Assembly: GCA_009829735.1 (NCBI GenBank)
Contig: CM020619.1
Coordinates: forward strand, 26,996,063-27,060,062
DNA length: 64,000 bases
Direction: 5' to 3'
Source: Pyropia yezoensis
Taxonomy: Eukaryota > Rhodophyta > Bangiophyceae > Bangiales > Bangiaceae
Part shown: positions 1 to 11,030 of the stretch, piece after piece
How the letters are laid out: each line of letters opens with the position of its first letter
Numbering within the stretch: position 1 is the first letter of the stretch
Program-made: the position numbers and the translations under genes
Notes under the pieces: generated by a model
The model's database searches: none
The model's input: the letters and a program-made list of their open reading frames with translations, nothing else
What the model was told of the DNA's origin: nothing

Positions 1-2919
1 CTGCTGCTGCCAATGAAGGCGCCGACGTGGGGGAGGAGGCCGAGCGCGCCGACGACGATCCCAGGAGGCCGCGACCACCACCGCCGCTACCACCACCACC
101 ACCCGTACCGCCGCCGTCGCTGCTGTGTGCCGCTGAGGCCGGCCGTCGGGCGGGCGGGCGCCGGTGCGGGTTCCGCGTCGGGCGGGCCGCCGCCGCCGCC
201 GCCACCGGCGGGGGGGGGGCGGAAATTCGTGACGAGCTGCCAGCGGGGGGTTGGGGCACACGCGCGGCCGGCCGGGCGGCCGCGTCTACCCGTTTGCGCT
301 GCACCTCTGGGGGGTGCCCGGCGGGTGGCGTCAGCCGCCGTCCCTGCTGCTGTTGCTGCCGCCGCCGCGGACGTTGCCGTCGCCGGCACTGCCGCCAACG
401 TCGACGCCGACGCTCCCGGGCCGTACGGCGGCGAGGGCGTGCCCGGCAGGTGGCGCAAACGGCCGCGCCCGCCACCTGCTCCTGACCGCCCGTGCCGCCC
501 CGTCACGCACCCCACAGGTCCCCCCGGAGAGCGGCCCAGGGGGTGGCCGCCGCCTACGCTTTAGGGCGGGCGCTTGACCGCGAGCGACCCGTCCAGGCCG
601 GTCGCGGTGCGCGCCGCACCGCGCCGTCTCCCGCCACAGCTGCTGTCCCCAGCGCGGCCGCGTGGAGGACGTCCAGAGAAAGGGGGGGGAGGGGGCGGGT
701 CTGGCCACGGCCGCCCCGTCGCTGTCCTACCAGTCACCTGCGGCCGATGCGGGTGGCCCCGGCGGGCGGCACCGCGCCCCCCGTCGGCCAGTGGCGGCGG
801 CGGCAGCCGTGGCTGGCGGTGGTGGCGGCCCGCCCCAACCCCCACCCGTGCGACCGCCGCACGGCCCCACACCTATTCAGCGGCGTCGGGGCGGCCCGTC
901 TCGCCCCGTCCCCGTCGGGCGCCCAGAGGGGAAGGCGCCGTCCACGAGGGGGGTCCACACCAAGAGAGGGGCGCCCACCCTTGCCACACAGCCCCGCCGC
1001 GAGTAGGTGGACCCCCAACCCCCCCCCCCCCCGCCCCCGCTCCCTCAGCCGCCGCCTGCTGCGGCCGCCGCCGCCACCAATGCTGCTCCCGTTGAGGGGT
1101 GGGCTCCCTGAGGGGTGCGCCGGGCACACCCCCCCCCCGACGCCCCCGCGTCAGCGCGGTGGTGGTGGCCGGGGCGGCGGCGGCGGTACCTGCATGCAGA
1201 CGCCGGTGGGGGCGCCGGGCGACACCGCCAGTCGGCGCAGCCGCCGCGCCGCCAACGGTCGCCGCCGCCGCCGCCGCCATGGCGCCGCCACGCACTGTCA
1301 GGGCGGCGGCATGGGAGACAGCGGCGGTGGCGCCGGTGACGGTGGGGGGGGGTCGGCGAGAGGGGGCCTCCCCCCGCCGCAAAGCAGCCCCACCACCGCC
1401 CACGATACCCCCACCGCCACCCCCGACACCCCCAACCGACAGCCGGCCCGCCACGACCGGCATTCCGGCAGCCGCTGTCCCAGCCGCGCTACCCACGGCG
1501 GTCTCCACCGCGCCGCCGCCACGCGCCGCGCCGCCGCTGGCGGAGGGGGTGGCGGTCCTGCTCGTGGCGGTCCCGGGGGGGCCGACAGGGGGGGTATCGC
1601 CCGAGCCCATCCAGCCCCACTCCCCCGTCTCCCCCACCCCCGCCCACGCCAAGCCCTCCCTCTTCCGCCAGCCCGACCTGCGCGGCCGGCATGCCGGCGG
1701 CCGCGGCCACACCAGCGGCCGAGACGGCCGTTAAGGAGCTGGATGGGAGGCATCACACCCCGCGCCCTAATACGCCCCCCAGCCGCCTGCGCCACCGGCC
1801 ACCCGGCCACAGCGCGCCGCCGCCAACCCAACTCCGCCTAGCCACCCCCCCCCCACCGCTACCGCAAGCGCCCTCGCCACCACCCCCTGCGGCCACCAAC
1901 TTGGCAAGCGCGGCCGGCGCGTCACCAGCGGCGATCGCCGCCGCGCCGGGGCCTGAAGTTGGTCGCCTCCTCGGCCGCGATGAGGCCAAGCGCGACAACC
2001 ACCGCCGCCCAGTCGCCGTCAGCCACCGCGCAGGGGCGCCGCGCCACCCAGCCGTGGGGCGCGGCGGTAGGAGTCCCGTCGGCGGCAGGGCGGCCGGCAA
2101 GAGGGGATTGGCCCGCCTCGCTCAGCAATACGCCCCTGCAGCAAACGCCGGCCACGCCAAGGGCATCGCGGGTGGTGGTCGCCTCCGTGGCGGTGAGAGG
2201 GCAAGGAAACGGGGGGCAAAAAACAGCGCCGCACCGTCGTCCCCCCCAGCCGCCCAAACGCCGCCGTCGCCCCTGCAATCCCCCTCTCACGCGCCATCAC
2301 CTCGCCGCCAAGGTCTCACCGCCCGCCGTTCAAGCCGTAGTCACGGCCGCAAGCGTCTCGCCTACGAGCCCCCCCAACACGTTTGCCACCGCTGTAACAT
2401 CGTCGTCGTCGTCTTCGTCGACGCCGCCGCCGTCCCTGTTGCCCACACACAGCCCCACGACGGCAGCTGCGCAGCGGAGGCGGAAGCGGCGCTGCGCGGC
2501 GGGAGCTCCGCGGAGAGCTCCGACGGAATATAAAAGTCATGAAAAGTGTCAGTTAGGGCGCGTGGCAGTTGCTTCAACGGAGGTACCACCGCGTCGCCGC
2601 GGCAGCAGCCCACCGTGTCCGCCCCAGCCCGCGAGACGTCCGCTCCAGTTCACTCCCCCTCCCGGCCATCCTACCACTTCCTCCCCCATCCCCTCCTCCT
2701 TACCCCATCCCCTCCTCCTTACCCCATCCCCCCCTCCTTCCCCCATCCCCCCTTCCCTCCCCCATCCCCCCCCATCCCCCCCTTCTCTCCCCAACCCCTT
2801 CCTCCTCCTTGTTATCTTCAATCTTCTTCTACGCTTGCATACGCTCGTTGCATGCGCTCCTCCTTCCCCCCACCGCTCCTCCCCCTCCCCCTCTCCCTCC
2901 CCCTCCCCCTTTCAGCCGC
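1..2919. other. GC-rich low-complexity DNA, no supportable gene
   Basis: Both strands are open in several frames because of GC bias, and all translations are Pro/Arg/Ala/Gly low complexity with no recognisable domain. At the extreme left, the frame starting at base 3 reads a more protein-like acidic stretch (AANEGADVGEEAERADDDP) before decaying into poly-Pro. It could be the tail of a gene entering from the left, but there is no homology to support that. A perfect TATAAAAG lies at 2529-2536 on the plus strand, with no convincing gene downstream of it. From 2920 onward lies the 3' end of the giant minus-strand gene. Confidence 0.5.
2683..2800. repeat. Pyrimidine minisatellite, CCCCATCCCCTCCTCC-type
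   Basis: About six degenerate copies of an 18-19 base unit (CCCCATCCCCTCCTCCTTA and C-richer variants) lie just beyond the stop of the minus-strand repeat protein, so in its 3' flank. The unit decays to pure C/T towards the right. It is a simple-sequence array with no coding sense. Confidence 0.8.
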
Positions 2920-5900
2920 TCACCCGCTGCCGCCCCCCACCGGGACGGTCACGTCGGGTAGCCGCTCCGCCCCCCGCCTCCCCACCAGCGAGTACCCCAC
3001 CGTCGGCGGTGGGAGCAGCGCCGACAACGACGGCGGCGGCGCCGGTGCGGGCGCCGGCGGCGGCGGCGGCCCGGCCGCCGCCTCGCCTGTGCCATAGCCG
3101 CTGTCGCTGCCGCCATAGCCGGTCGGGTTGTCGGGGGCGAAGGATGTGAGGGCCGTTGCCGGGGGGGCTGGCGCCGGCGCGGCCGCCGCGGCGGCCGTGA
3201 CAGGTGCCGCCGGTGCCAGTGGGAGCGGCGCGGCGGCGGGGACGGCCGCGGGGGCGGGTGGGGGCGCTTCCGCGATAGGGACGATGGCCTGCGGCGGCGG
3301 CGCCTCTGCAGCGACAGCGGGTGCGGGCGCCAGTGCCGGCGGCAGCGACAGCGGCTGGGCGCTGGCGACGACGGCCGGGGCCGGCGGCGGCGGCGCCTCG
3401 GCAACGACGGCGGGTGCCGGCAGGGGCTCTTGATAGGCAGGTGGGGCGGGAGCGCCCGGCGGCGGCGGTGGCCCGGCCGCCGGCTCGCCGGTGCCATAGC
3501 CGCTGGCGCTGCCGCCATAGCCGGTTGGGTCGTCGGGGGTGTAGGACGTTGGCGGTGTCAACGACGGCGGCGGCTCCATAACGGCGGGCGCCGGCGGTGG
3601 CTCATCCGCGACGGCGACGGGCACGGGTGCCGGCGCCGGGACCTCCTCCACCGCGGGGACGCCTGCTGCTTGCGTCGCTGGCTCCCCCCCCCGTGGATCA
3701 AACGCGAGTGCCGGCGCCGACTCCTCCTCGTACAAGACGGGCGCCAATGCCGGCGGCGGCTCCTCCGCGTCGGTGACGTCGGTGGGTGCGGCGGATGCCG
3801 GCGTCGGCTCGTCGTAGGTGGACCCCACGGAAGGAGGCGGCGCCGGCGCCGGTGGCGGTGGCGGCGCGGCCGCTGGCTCGCTCGTCCCCCAGCCGCTGTC
3901 GCTGCCGCCATAGCCCGTCGGCTCATCGGGGGTGTACGACATTGGCGGCGACTCTGGCGGCGGCGGGTCCACTGCGTCGGGCGCGACGGCATCAAACGCC
4001 GGCGGTGGCTCCTCGGCTTCGGCGACGCCGGCGGACGCTGGCGCTGGGTCCTCCGTCCCTGCGCCAAAGACGGACGCCGGCGCTGGCTCTTCCACTCTGG
4101 GTTCAAACGCCGGCGTCGGCGCCGACGCCTCTTCAAACGGCACTGCCGCCAGTGCCGGCGGCGGCTCTTCCGCGTCGGTGACGTCGGCGGGTGCGGCAGA
4201 TGCCGGCGTCGGCTCGTCGTAGGTGGAGCCTGCAGGAGGGGGCGGTGCTGGCGGTCCAGGTGGGGGCGGTGCGGCCGCGGGCTCGCCCGTCCCCCAGCCG
4301 CTGTCGCTGCCACCATAGCCCGTCGGTTCATCGGGGGTGTACGACATTGGCGGCGACTCTGGCGGCGGCGGGTCCACTGCGTCGGGCGCCACGACGGGCG
4401 CTGGCGTCGGCTCGTCGGCGTTGGGGACCACCGCCGGTGTCGGCGTGAGATCTTCCCCTGTGGCCAGAGCCTCTGGTGCCGGTGGCGGCTCCTCGGCGTC
4501 GGCGGCAAGCACGGGTGTCGGCGTAGGGTCCTCCACCTCTGGAACGGTATCGGCTGGAGGCGGTGGCGGCGGCGCCGGGGGCGGCGGCGCCGGTGGCTCA
4601 GCCGCCGGCTCGCCCGTGCCGTAGCCGCTGTCGCTGCCGCCATAACCCGTTGGGTCGTCCGGAGCGTACGACGTCGGCGGCGACGGGGGTGCGGGTGTCG
4701 GCTCGTCCGCGTCGGGCGTGACGGCCGCTGCGGGAGTTGGCTCCGCCTCAGCGGGGCTAACGGGGTCTGGCGTTGGCTCCTCAATCCCGGGTACAACCCC
4801 CGGTGTCGGCGTTGGCTCTCCAACGTCGAGGACGGCCGCCGGTATCGGCGTCGGCTCCTCCGCGTCGGGAGCAAGCGCTGGGGGAGGAGTCGGTTCGTCC
4901 GCATCCTGGATGACCACCGGTGTCGGCGTTGGCTCCTCAGCAGCGGGGACGACCGCCGGTGTCGGTGTCGGCTCCTTTTCGTCAAGCGTGACTACCGGTG
5001 CAGGCGTCGGCGCGACGGCTTCTGGGGTGACCGTGGGCATCGGCGCTGGCTCCTCAGCAGCGGGAACGGCCGCCGGTGTTGGCGTCGGTTCCTCCGCGTC
5101 GGGAACAAGCGCTGGGGACGGCGTCGGCTCGTCCGCATCCAGGATGATCGCCGGTGTCGGCGTTGGCTCCTCAGCAGCGGGGACGACCGCCGGTGTCGGT
5201 GTCGGCTCCTTTTCGTCAAGCGTGACTACCGGTGCAGGCGTCGGCGCGACGGCTTCTGGGGTGACCATGGGCATCGGCGCTGGCTCCTCAGCAGCGGGAA
5301 CGGCCGCCGGTGTTGGCGTCGGTTCCTCCGCGTCGGGAGCAAGCGCTGGGGACGGCGTCGGCTCGTCCGCATCCTGGATGACCACCGGTGTCGGCGTTGG
5401 CTCCTCAGCAGCGGGGACGACCGCCGGTGTCGGTGTCGGCTCCTTTTCGTCAAGCGTGACTACCGGTGCAGGCGTCGGCGCGACGGCTTCTGGGGTGACC
5501 ATGGGCATCGGCGCTGGCTCCTCAGCAGCGGGAACGGCCGCCGGTGTTGGCGTCGGTTCCTCCGCGTCGGGAACAAGCGCTGGGGACGGCGTCGGCTCGT
5601 CCGCATCCAGGATGATCGCCGGTGTCGGCGTTGGCTCCTCAGCAGCGGGGACGACCGCCGGTGTCGGTGTCGGCTCCTCTGCGTCAATAGTGCCTACTGG
5701 AGCAGGCGTCGGCTTGTCCGCATCCTGGATGATCGCCGGTGCCGGCGTTGGCTCCTCAGCAGCGGGGACGACCGCCGGTGTCGGTGTCGGCTCCTTTTCG
5801 TCAAGCGTGACTACCGGTGCAGGCGTCGGCGCGACGGCTTCTGGGGTGACCGTGGGCATCGGCGCTGGCTCCTCAGCAGCGGGAACGGCCGCCGGTGTTG

Positions 5901-8900
5901 GCGTCGGTTCCTCCGCGTCGGGAGCAAGCGCTGGGGACGGCGTCGGCTCGTCCGCATCCTGGATGACCACCGGTGTCGGCGTTGGCTCCTCAGCAGCGGG
6001 GACGACCGCCGGTGTCGGTGTCGGCTCCTTTTCGTCAAGCGTGACTACCGGTGCAGGCGTCGGCGCGACGGCTTCTGGGGTGACCATGGGCATCGGCGCT
6101 GGCTCCTCAGCAGCGGGAACGGCCGCCGGTGTTGGCGTCGGTTCCTCCGCGTCGGGAGCAAGCGCTGGGGACGGCGTCGGCTCGTCCGCATCCTGGATGA
6201 CCACCGGTGTCGGCGTTGGCTCCTCAGCAGCGGGGACGACCGCCGGTGTCGGTGTCGGCTCCTTTTCGTCAAGCGTGACTACCGGTGCAGGCGTCGGCGC
6301 GACGGCTTCTGGGGTGACCGTGGGCATTGGCGCTGGCTCCTCAGCAGCGGGAACGGCCGCCGGTGTTGGCGTCGGTTCCTCCGCGTCGGGAGCAAGCGCT
6401 GGGGACGGCGTCGGCTCGTCCGCATCCTGGATGACCACCGGTGTCGGCGTTGGCTCCTCAGCAGCGGGGACGACCGCCGGTGTCGGTGTCGGCTCCTTTT
6501 CGTCAAGCGTGACTACCGGTGCAGGCGTCGGCGCGACGGCTTCTGGGGTGACCATGGGCATCGGTGCTGGCTCCTCAGCAGCGGGAACGGCCGCCGGTGT
6601 TGGCGTCGGTTCCTCCGCGTCGGGAGCAAGCGCTGGGGACGGCGTCGGCTCGTCCGCATCCAGGATGACCGCCGGTGTCGGCGTTGGCTCCTCGACTGCA
6701 GTTGGGATGGGAGCCGGCGTCGGCGTCGGCTCCTCCACAGTTGTCAGTACCTCTGCTGTGGGCGTCGGCTCCGCCGCGTCGGGGATGGGTGCGGGTGGGG
6801 GCGTCGGTTCATCGACCGTCGGCACCGCCGCCGGCGTCGGCGTGGGCTCCTCAGCACCGGGGACAGCTGCTGGTGTCGGTGTCGGTTCCTCTGCGTCAAG
6901 AGTGCCGACGGGTACAGGCGTCGGCGCGACGGCTTCTGGGGTGACCACGGGTGTTGGCGTTTGGTCCGCAACATCGAGGATGGCCGCTGGCGTCGGGGTC
7001 GGCCTGTCACCTGAGAAGATTGCAGTCGGTGTTGGCGTCGGCTCGTCGACGGTGGGGTCCACCACCGGTGTGGGGGATGGGCTCTCAATGTCGGTGAGTA
7101 GCGGGGGTGAAGGCGTGGGCGCCTCTTCCGCAGAGACTCCCACCGGTGTCGGCGTCGGCTGCTCTGTGCCTGGGAATGTCACCGGTGTTGGTGTCGGCTC
7201 CTCAGCAGCGGGAACGGCCGCCGGTTTCGGCGTCGGTTCCTGCTCGTCGGGAACACGCGCTGGGGACGGCGTCGGCTCGTCCGCATCCAGGATGACCGCC
7301 GGTGTCGGCGTTGGCTCCTCGACTGCAGTTGGGATGGGAGCCGGCGTCGGCGTCGGCTCCTCCACAGTTGTCAGTGCCTCTGCTGTGGGCGTCGGCTCCG
7401 CCGCGTCGGGGATGGGTGTGGATGGGGGCGTCGGTTCATCGACCGTCGGTACTGCCGCCGGCGTCGGCGTCGGCTCGTCCACAGAGGGGGCCACCTCCGG
7501 TGTCGGAGATGGGGCCTCAATGTTGGCAACGACCCCGGGGAAGGGCGTCGGCTCCCCTTCGACAGAGACCCCCGCTGGTGTCTGCGACGGCTCCTCGGCG
7601 TCTGGGATGACCTCGGGGGCAGGCGTCGGCTCGACCGCGGCGGGGGTGACCGCCGGCGTCGGCGTCGGCTCGTCCACAGAGGGGACCACCTCCGGTGTCG
7701 GGGATGGGGCCTCAATGTTGGCAACGACCCCGGGGGAGGGGGTCGACTCCCCTTCCACAGAGACCCCCGCTGGTGTCTGCGACGGCTCCTCGACGTCTGG
7801 GATGACCTCGGGGGCAGGCGTCGGCTCGACCGCGGCGGGGGTGACCGCCGGCGTCGGCGTTGGGTCCTCCACAGCGGCCCCTGGCGCTGGTGTTGGTGTC
7901 GGCTCCTCCCCGTCGGGGGCGGTTGCAGGTGTCGGTGCTGCTTCGTCGACGGCTGGGGCGACCATCGGCGTTGGCGTCGGCGTCGGCTCCTCGACAGGGG
8001 GTACAGCCTCTGCCGTTGGCGTAGGCCCGGTGGCGGCAAGCGTGGCCGCAGGCGCCGGCGTCGGCTCCCCCGCGTCGGGGCCGGCGGCGAGTGTCGGCGG
8101 CGGCTCCTCAGCGTTGGGAGGCTGAACGGGGGCCACCGCGGGTGTCTGCGTTGGCGGCTCCGCTGCTGGCGTCGCCGCTGGTGTGGGCGCCGCCGCCTCT
8201 GCGTCGGGGGCGGCGGCCGGGCGGGGTGACGGCGGCTCGGCGTCGAGGACGTCCAGGGGCGTGGGCGCCGGGGACCCCACCGCGGGCTGATCCACAGCCC
8301 CCTCCCCCGCGTCTGGGGAGGCCGTCGGCGCCCCGGCACCTGTCCCCGTGAGCACCGGGGTGGCGGGCGGCGCCGCTTCGGCCACAGCCCCCACCTCCTC
8401 CGCCGGGGCGGCGGCTGGCGTGGCCGCGGCAGCCGCGGGTGTCCCCTCTTGTGTCCCCGTCGGCGTCTGGCCGACGGTCTCTGCCGGGAGCGGGGTGGCG
8501 GCCGACGCCTCGGGGGCGGGGATCACCGCTGGCGCCGCGGTGGGTGGCGTCGTGGGGGGGATCCCCCCCGCAACCGCCGGGGTGGCGGTCGGCGCAGCGT
8601 CGGACGGGGGCGCTGCGGGCGCCAGGGTGGCCGTTGCCGCCTCATCAGCGGCCACCGCTGGCGGCTGCGGGGCGTCGGTGGGCGTCCCTGCTGCACCGGC
8701 GGTCGGCTCGGTCGACGCAGCCGCCGGCGGCCGGGCGGTCGGGCCGGCGGTGGCGGCCGCCGTTGCCACCGCCGTCGGCTCCATCCCGGCGGCGACGGTG
8801 GCCGGCTCGGCGGGAGCACCCCCTCCCGCGGGCGCCACCGTCGGGGCGGCCGCCTCATCACCGCTCTCCACCGTCGCGGGGGCGGTAGGGGGGGGGGGGG

Positions 8901-10709
8901 CACAGACGCCACCGCCCCGGTGGCCGTTGGTGCGGCGGCCGCAACGGGCAGCGGCAACGGGGGCGCCACCGCCGTCGGCGACGCCGTCGCCGCCGCCGCC
9001 GTCGTCGAGGTGGCCGACGGCGCGGGCGGCGCGCCCGCCGGGGTGACGGGGGTGGCCACCGCCGCCGCTGCCGCCGCCGGCGGTCCCGGCGTGGCCGACG
9101 CGGCCGTCGCCGACGGCACGGCTGGCTCGTCTGTCGGGGTGGCGGGAGTGGCCGCCGCCGCCGCTGCCGCCGGCGGGCCCGCCGCGGCCGACGCGGCCGT
9201 TGCCGACGGCGCGGCGACCGCGGCGGCCGCGCCGCCGCCCGCCGGGGCGGCGGGCGGCCTGGCAGTCCCCGTCGGTGTCGGTGCCGCCGCGTCGGCCGCC
9301 GCCGCCGCTGCCGCCGCCGCCGCTGCCCCCGGCGGGCCCGGCGCGACGGCCGGCGTGGCGTCGGCGGGCAGCGCCGCGGCGCCCCCGCCAGACGTCACCA
9401 GCACCGCCGCCGGGGTGGCCGGCGCCGCTGCTGCCGCGGCGGCGGCGGCGGTGGCAGCCGCTGACGTGGGCAGGGCGGGGAGCGCCGCGGCGCCCGCGCC
9501 CGGCACTACCAACACTGCCGCCGGGATGGCCGCTGCCGCTGCGGCCGCTGCTACCGGTGGCGTGGTCGGCACCGTTGCCAGTGCCGGGAGCGCCGCGGCG
9601 CCGCTGCCCGGCACCACCAACACTGCCGCCGGGGTGGCCGTTGCCGCTGCTGCCGGTGGCGTGGCTGGCGCCGTTGCCAGTTCCGGGAGCGCCGCGGCGC
9701 CGCCGCCCGGCGCCACAAACACCGCCTGCGGGGAGGGGGTGGGGTCGGCGGCGGCGGTGGCGGCGGCAGCCGCTGCGCCGGCCGCCGCGATGCCATCTGT
9801 TGACGCGGCGGGTGCCGGCGGGGGGTTGTACCCGCCCGCCCCGCCGCCGACGGCGGGGAGCAGCAGCGGGGGGGTGTCGTACGGCAGCGTCGCGGCGGCG
9901 GACGCGCCGCCGCCGCCGCCGCTGCCGCCACACCGCGACGGCCCCCGGCGGGTGCACGTGCGGTGGGTCACCACCGCCCGCACGCACACGGTGGTGGACC
10001 CGCCGCCGCCGCCGTGGTAGGCGTGTGCGTCGGTGGGGCAGGGCACGCGGGTCAGCTCCTCGGTGGGGCAGTCGTACGTCTCTACGATCGGCGACGCGCA
10101 CCCGCCCGTCGTGCCTGGCGGGGATGGCGACGGGGACGGCGAAGGGGACGGCGTCGGCGGTGGGGTACTGCCGCCACAGTCGACGCGCACGCACGTGCGG
10201 CGGGTGCGGCCGGTGGGCGCACACGCGGCCGCCGCCGCCGCCGCGGGCGGCGGGCGGCGGTAGCACCGCAGGCCCCGCGACACGCACACCAGCGCCCCGC
10301 CCGACGTGCACGGCACGGTCACCAGCGGCGACTGGCGGGCGCACGCGTCGGGGAGGATGGCCGCGACGGTGCAGGTGTAGGACGGCACGCACGGGGCCGT
10401 GGGGGACGGGCTGGCGGTGGGGGTCGCGGTGGCCGCCGCCGGCGCGGTGCCCACCACCCACGACGCCACGTACGCCCGCCACGAGGGCGCGCCCGCCGCG
10501 GCCGCCGGTGGCGTCCCCGCCGCGGCCGTCGCTGTCGTCGGCACCAGGGCGGCGTCACGCGGCGCGCGGCGACGGCGGGCCACGGCGGCGACCGCGGCGG
10601 GCGCCCCGTCGGTCAGCACCGCCGCCCACGAGGCCGCCACCACCACCACCACCACCGCCGTCGCCACGGCGGCGGCGGCGGCGGCGGCGGTGACCCGCCG
10701 CCAGCGCAT
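2920..10709 (-). CDS. Giant Pro/Thr-rich repeat protein, probably secreted or wall-associated
   Basis: Starts at ATG 10709 (MRWRRV), followed by an Ala/Val hydrophobic segment of about 25 residues that looks like a signal peptide or signal anchor. A cysteine-rich region of roughly 150 residues follows (pairs such as CVPSYTC and CVRVDC, interrupted by Ser-Pro runs), then Ala/Pro-rich linker, a mucin-like domain of 13-residue EEPTPTP repeats, and five copies of a Tyr/Gly module (PTGYGGSDSGYGTGEPAA) alternating with poly-Pro. Total is about 2,590 residues. The frame changes at a 13-G run (8888-8900): the N-terminal 605 or so residues are in one frame and the remainder in another. Both sides keep matching composition, so I treat it as one gene with a homopolymer length error. 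Repeated Thr-Pro and Ser-Pro suggest heavy O-glycosylation, as in cell-wall or mucilage glycoproteins; this is inference. No catalytic domain is visible. Confidence 0.6.
3080..4670 (-). repeat. Five-copy Tyr/Gly coding module (PTGYGGSDSGYGTGE)
   Basis: Within the giant repeat protein, five near-identical blocks of about 27 codons lie at roughly 3080-3160, 3470-3550, 3870-3950, 4270-4350 and 4590-4680. Each reads S-(Y/F)-(T/A)-PD-(D/E/N)-PTGYGGS-(D/A)-SG-(Y/W)-GTGE and is followed by poly-Pro and Ala. The first four intervals are spaced about 320-400 bases apart, so the module plus its Pro/Glu linker seems to have duplicated as a unit. Confidence 0.85.
4840..6700 (-). repeat. 234-bp higher-order tandem repeat built of 39-bp (13-residue) units
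   Basis: The phrase GGCTCCTTTTCGTCAAGCG recurs near 4970, 5204, 5438, 5789, 6023, 6257 and 6491. Spacing is 234 bases, except for one interval of 351 (234 + 117). Each 234-bp unit encodes six 13-residue repeats of the pattern (E/D)-E-P-T-P-(T/S)-P-A-x-x-P-x-A. Copies are nearly identical at the nucleotide level (for example CATGGGC versus CGTGGGC at one site), which points to recent homogenisation. Flanking 39-bp units at 6700-8100 are more divergent. The interval 5688-5787 holds the partial (half) unit with its own variant sequence. Confidence 0.95.
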
Positions 10710-10995
10710 GGTGTGGCCGATGCAGCGCGGCCGTGGGTGCCGGCGGGGGGCGGGGGCGGGGGGGGGAAGAGGGATTGGGGACGTGGCGTGGCGCCGCAGC
10801 GATGCTGTTGGGGGTGTGTGGAGGGGTGGGCGGTGGGGGGAGGGGGGGGGGAGGGGGGGGGGAGGGGGGGGTGCACCGTGGGTGCACGGCCCACGTGCCG
10901 GGGGGTGGGGGTGCACGACGGGGGGGGTGGTGGGGGCGGCGGTCGACGCCGGCGACGACGGCGGCTGCCCTTTATCGTCCCGCGTGGCGGGGACG

Positions 10996-11030
<35 letters not shown>

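Noticed and set aside
3430..8125. Plus-strand frames of over 1,100 codons (Gly/Val/Ser or Arg-rich repeats) across the 39-bp array
   Set aside because: They are antisense to the Pro/Thr repeat protein. The array has no stops in several frames, and only the minus frame has a plausible start, signal-like segment and Cys-rich domain.
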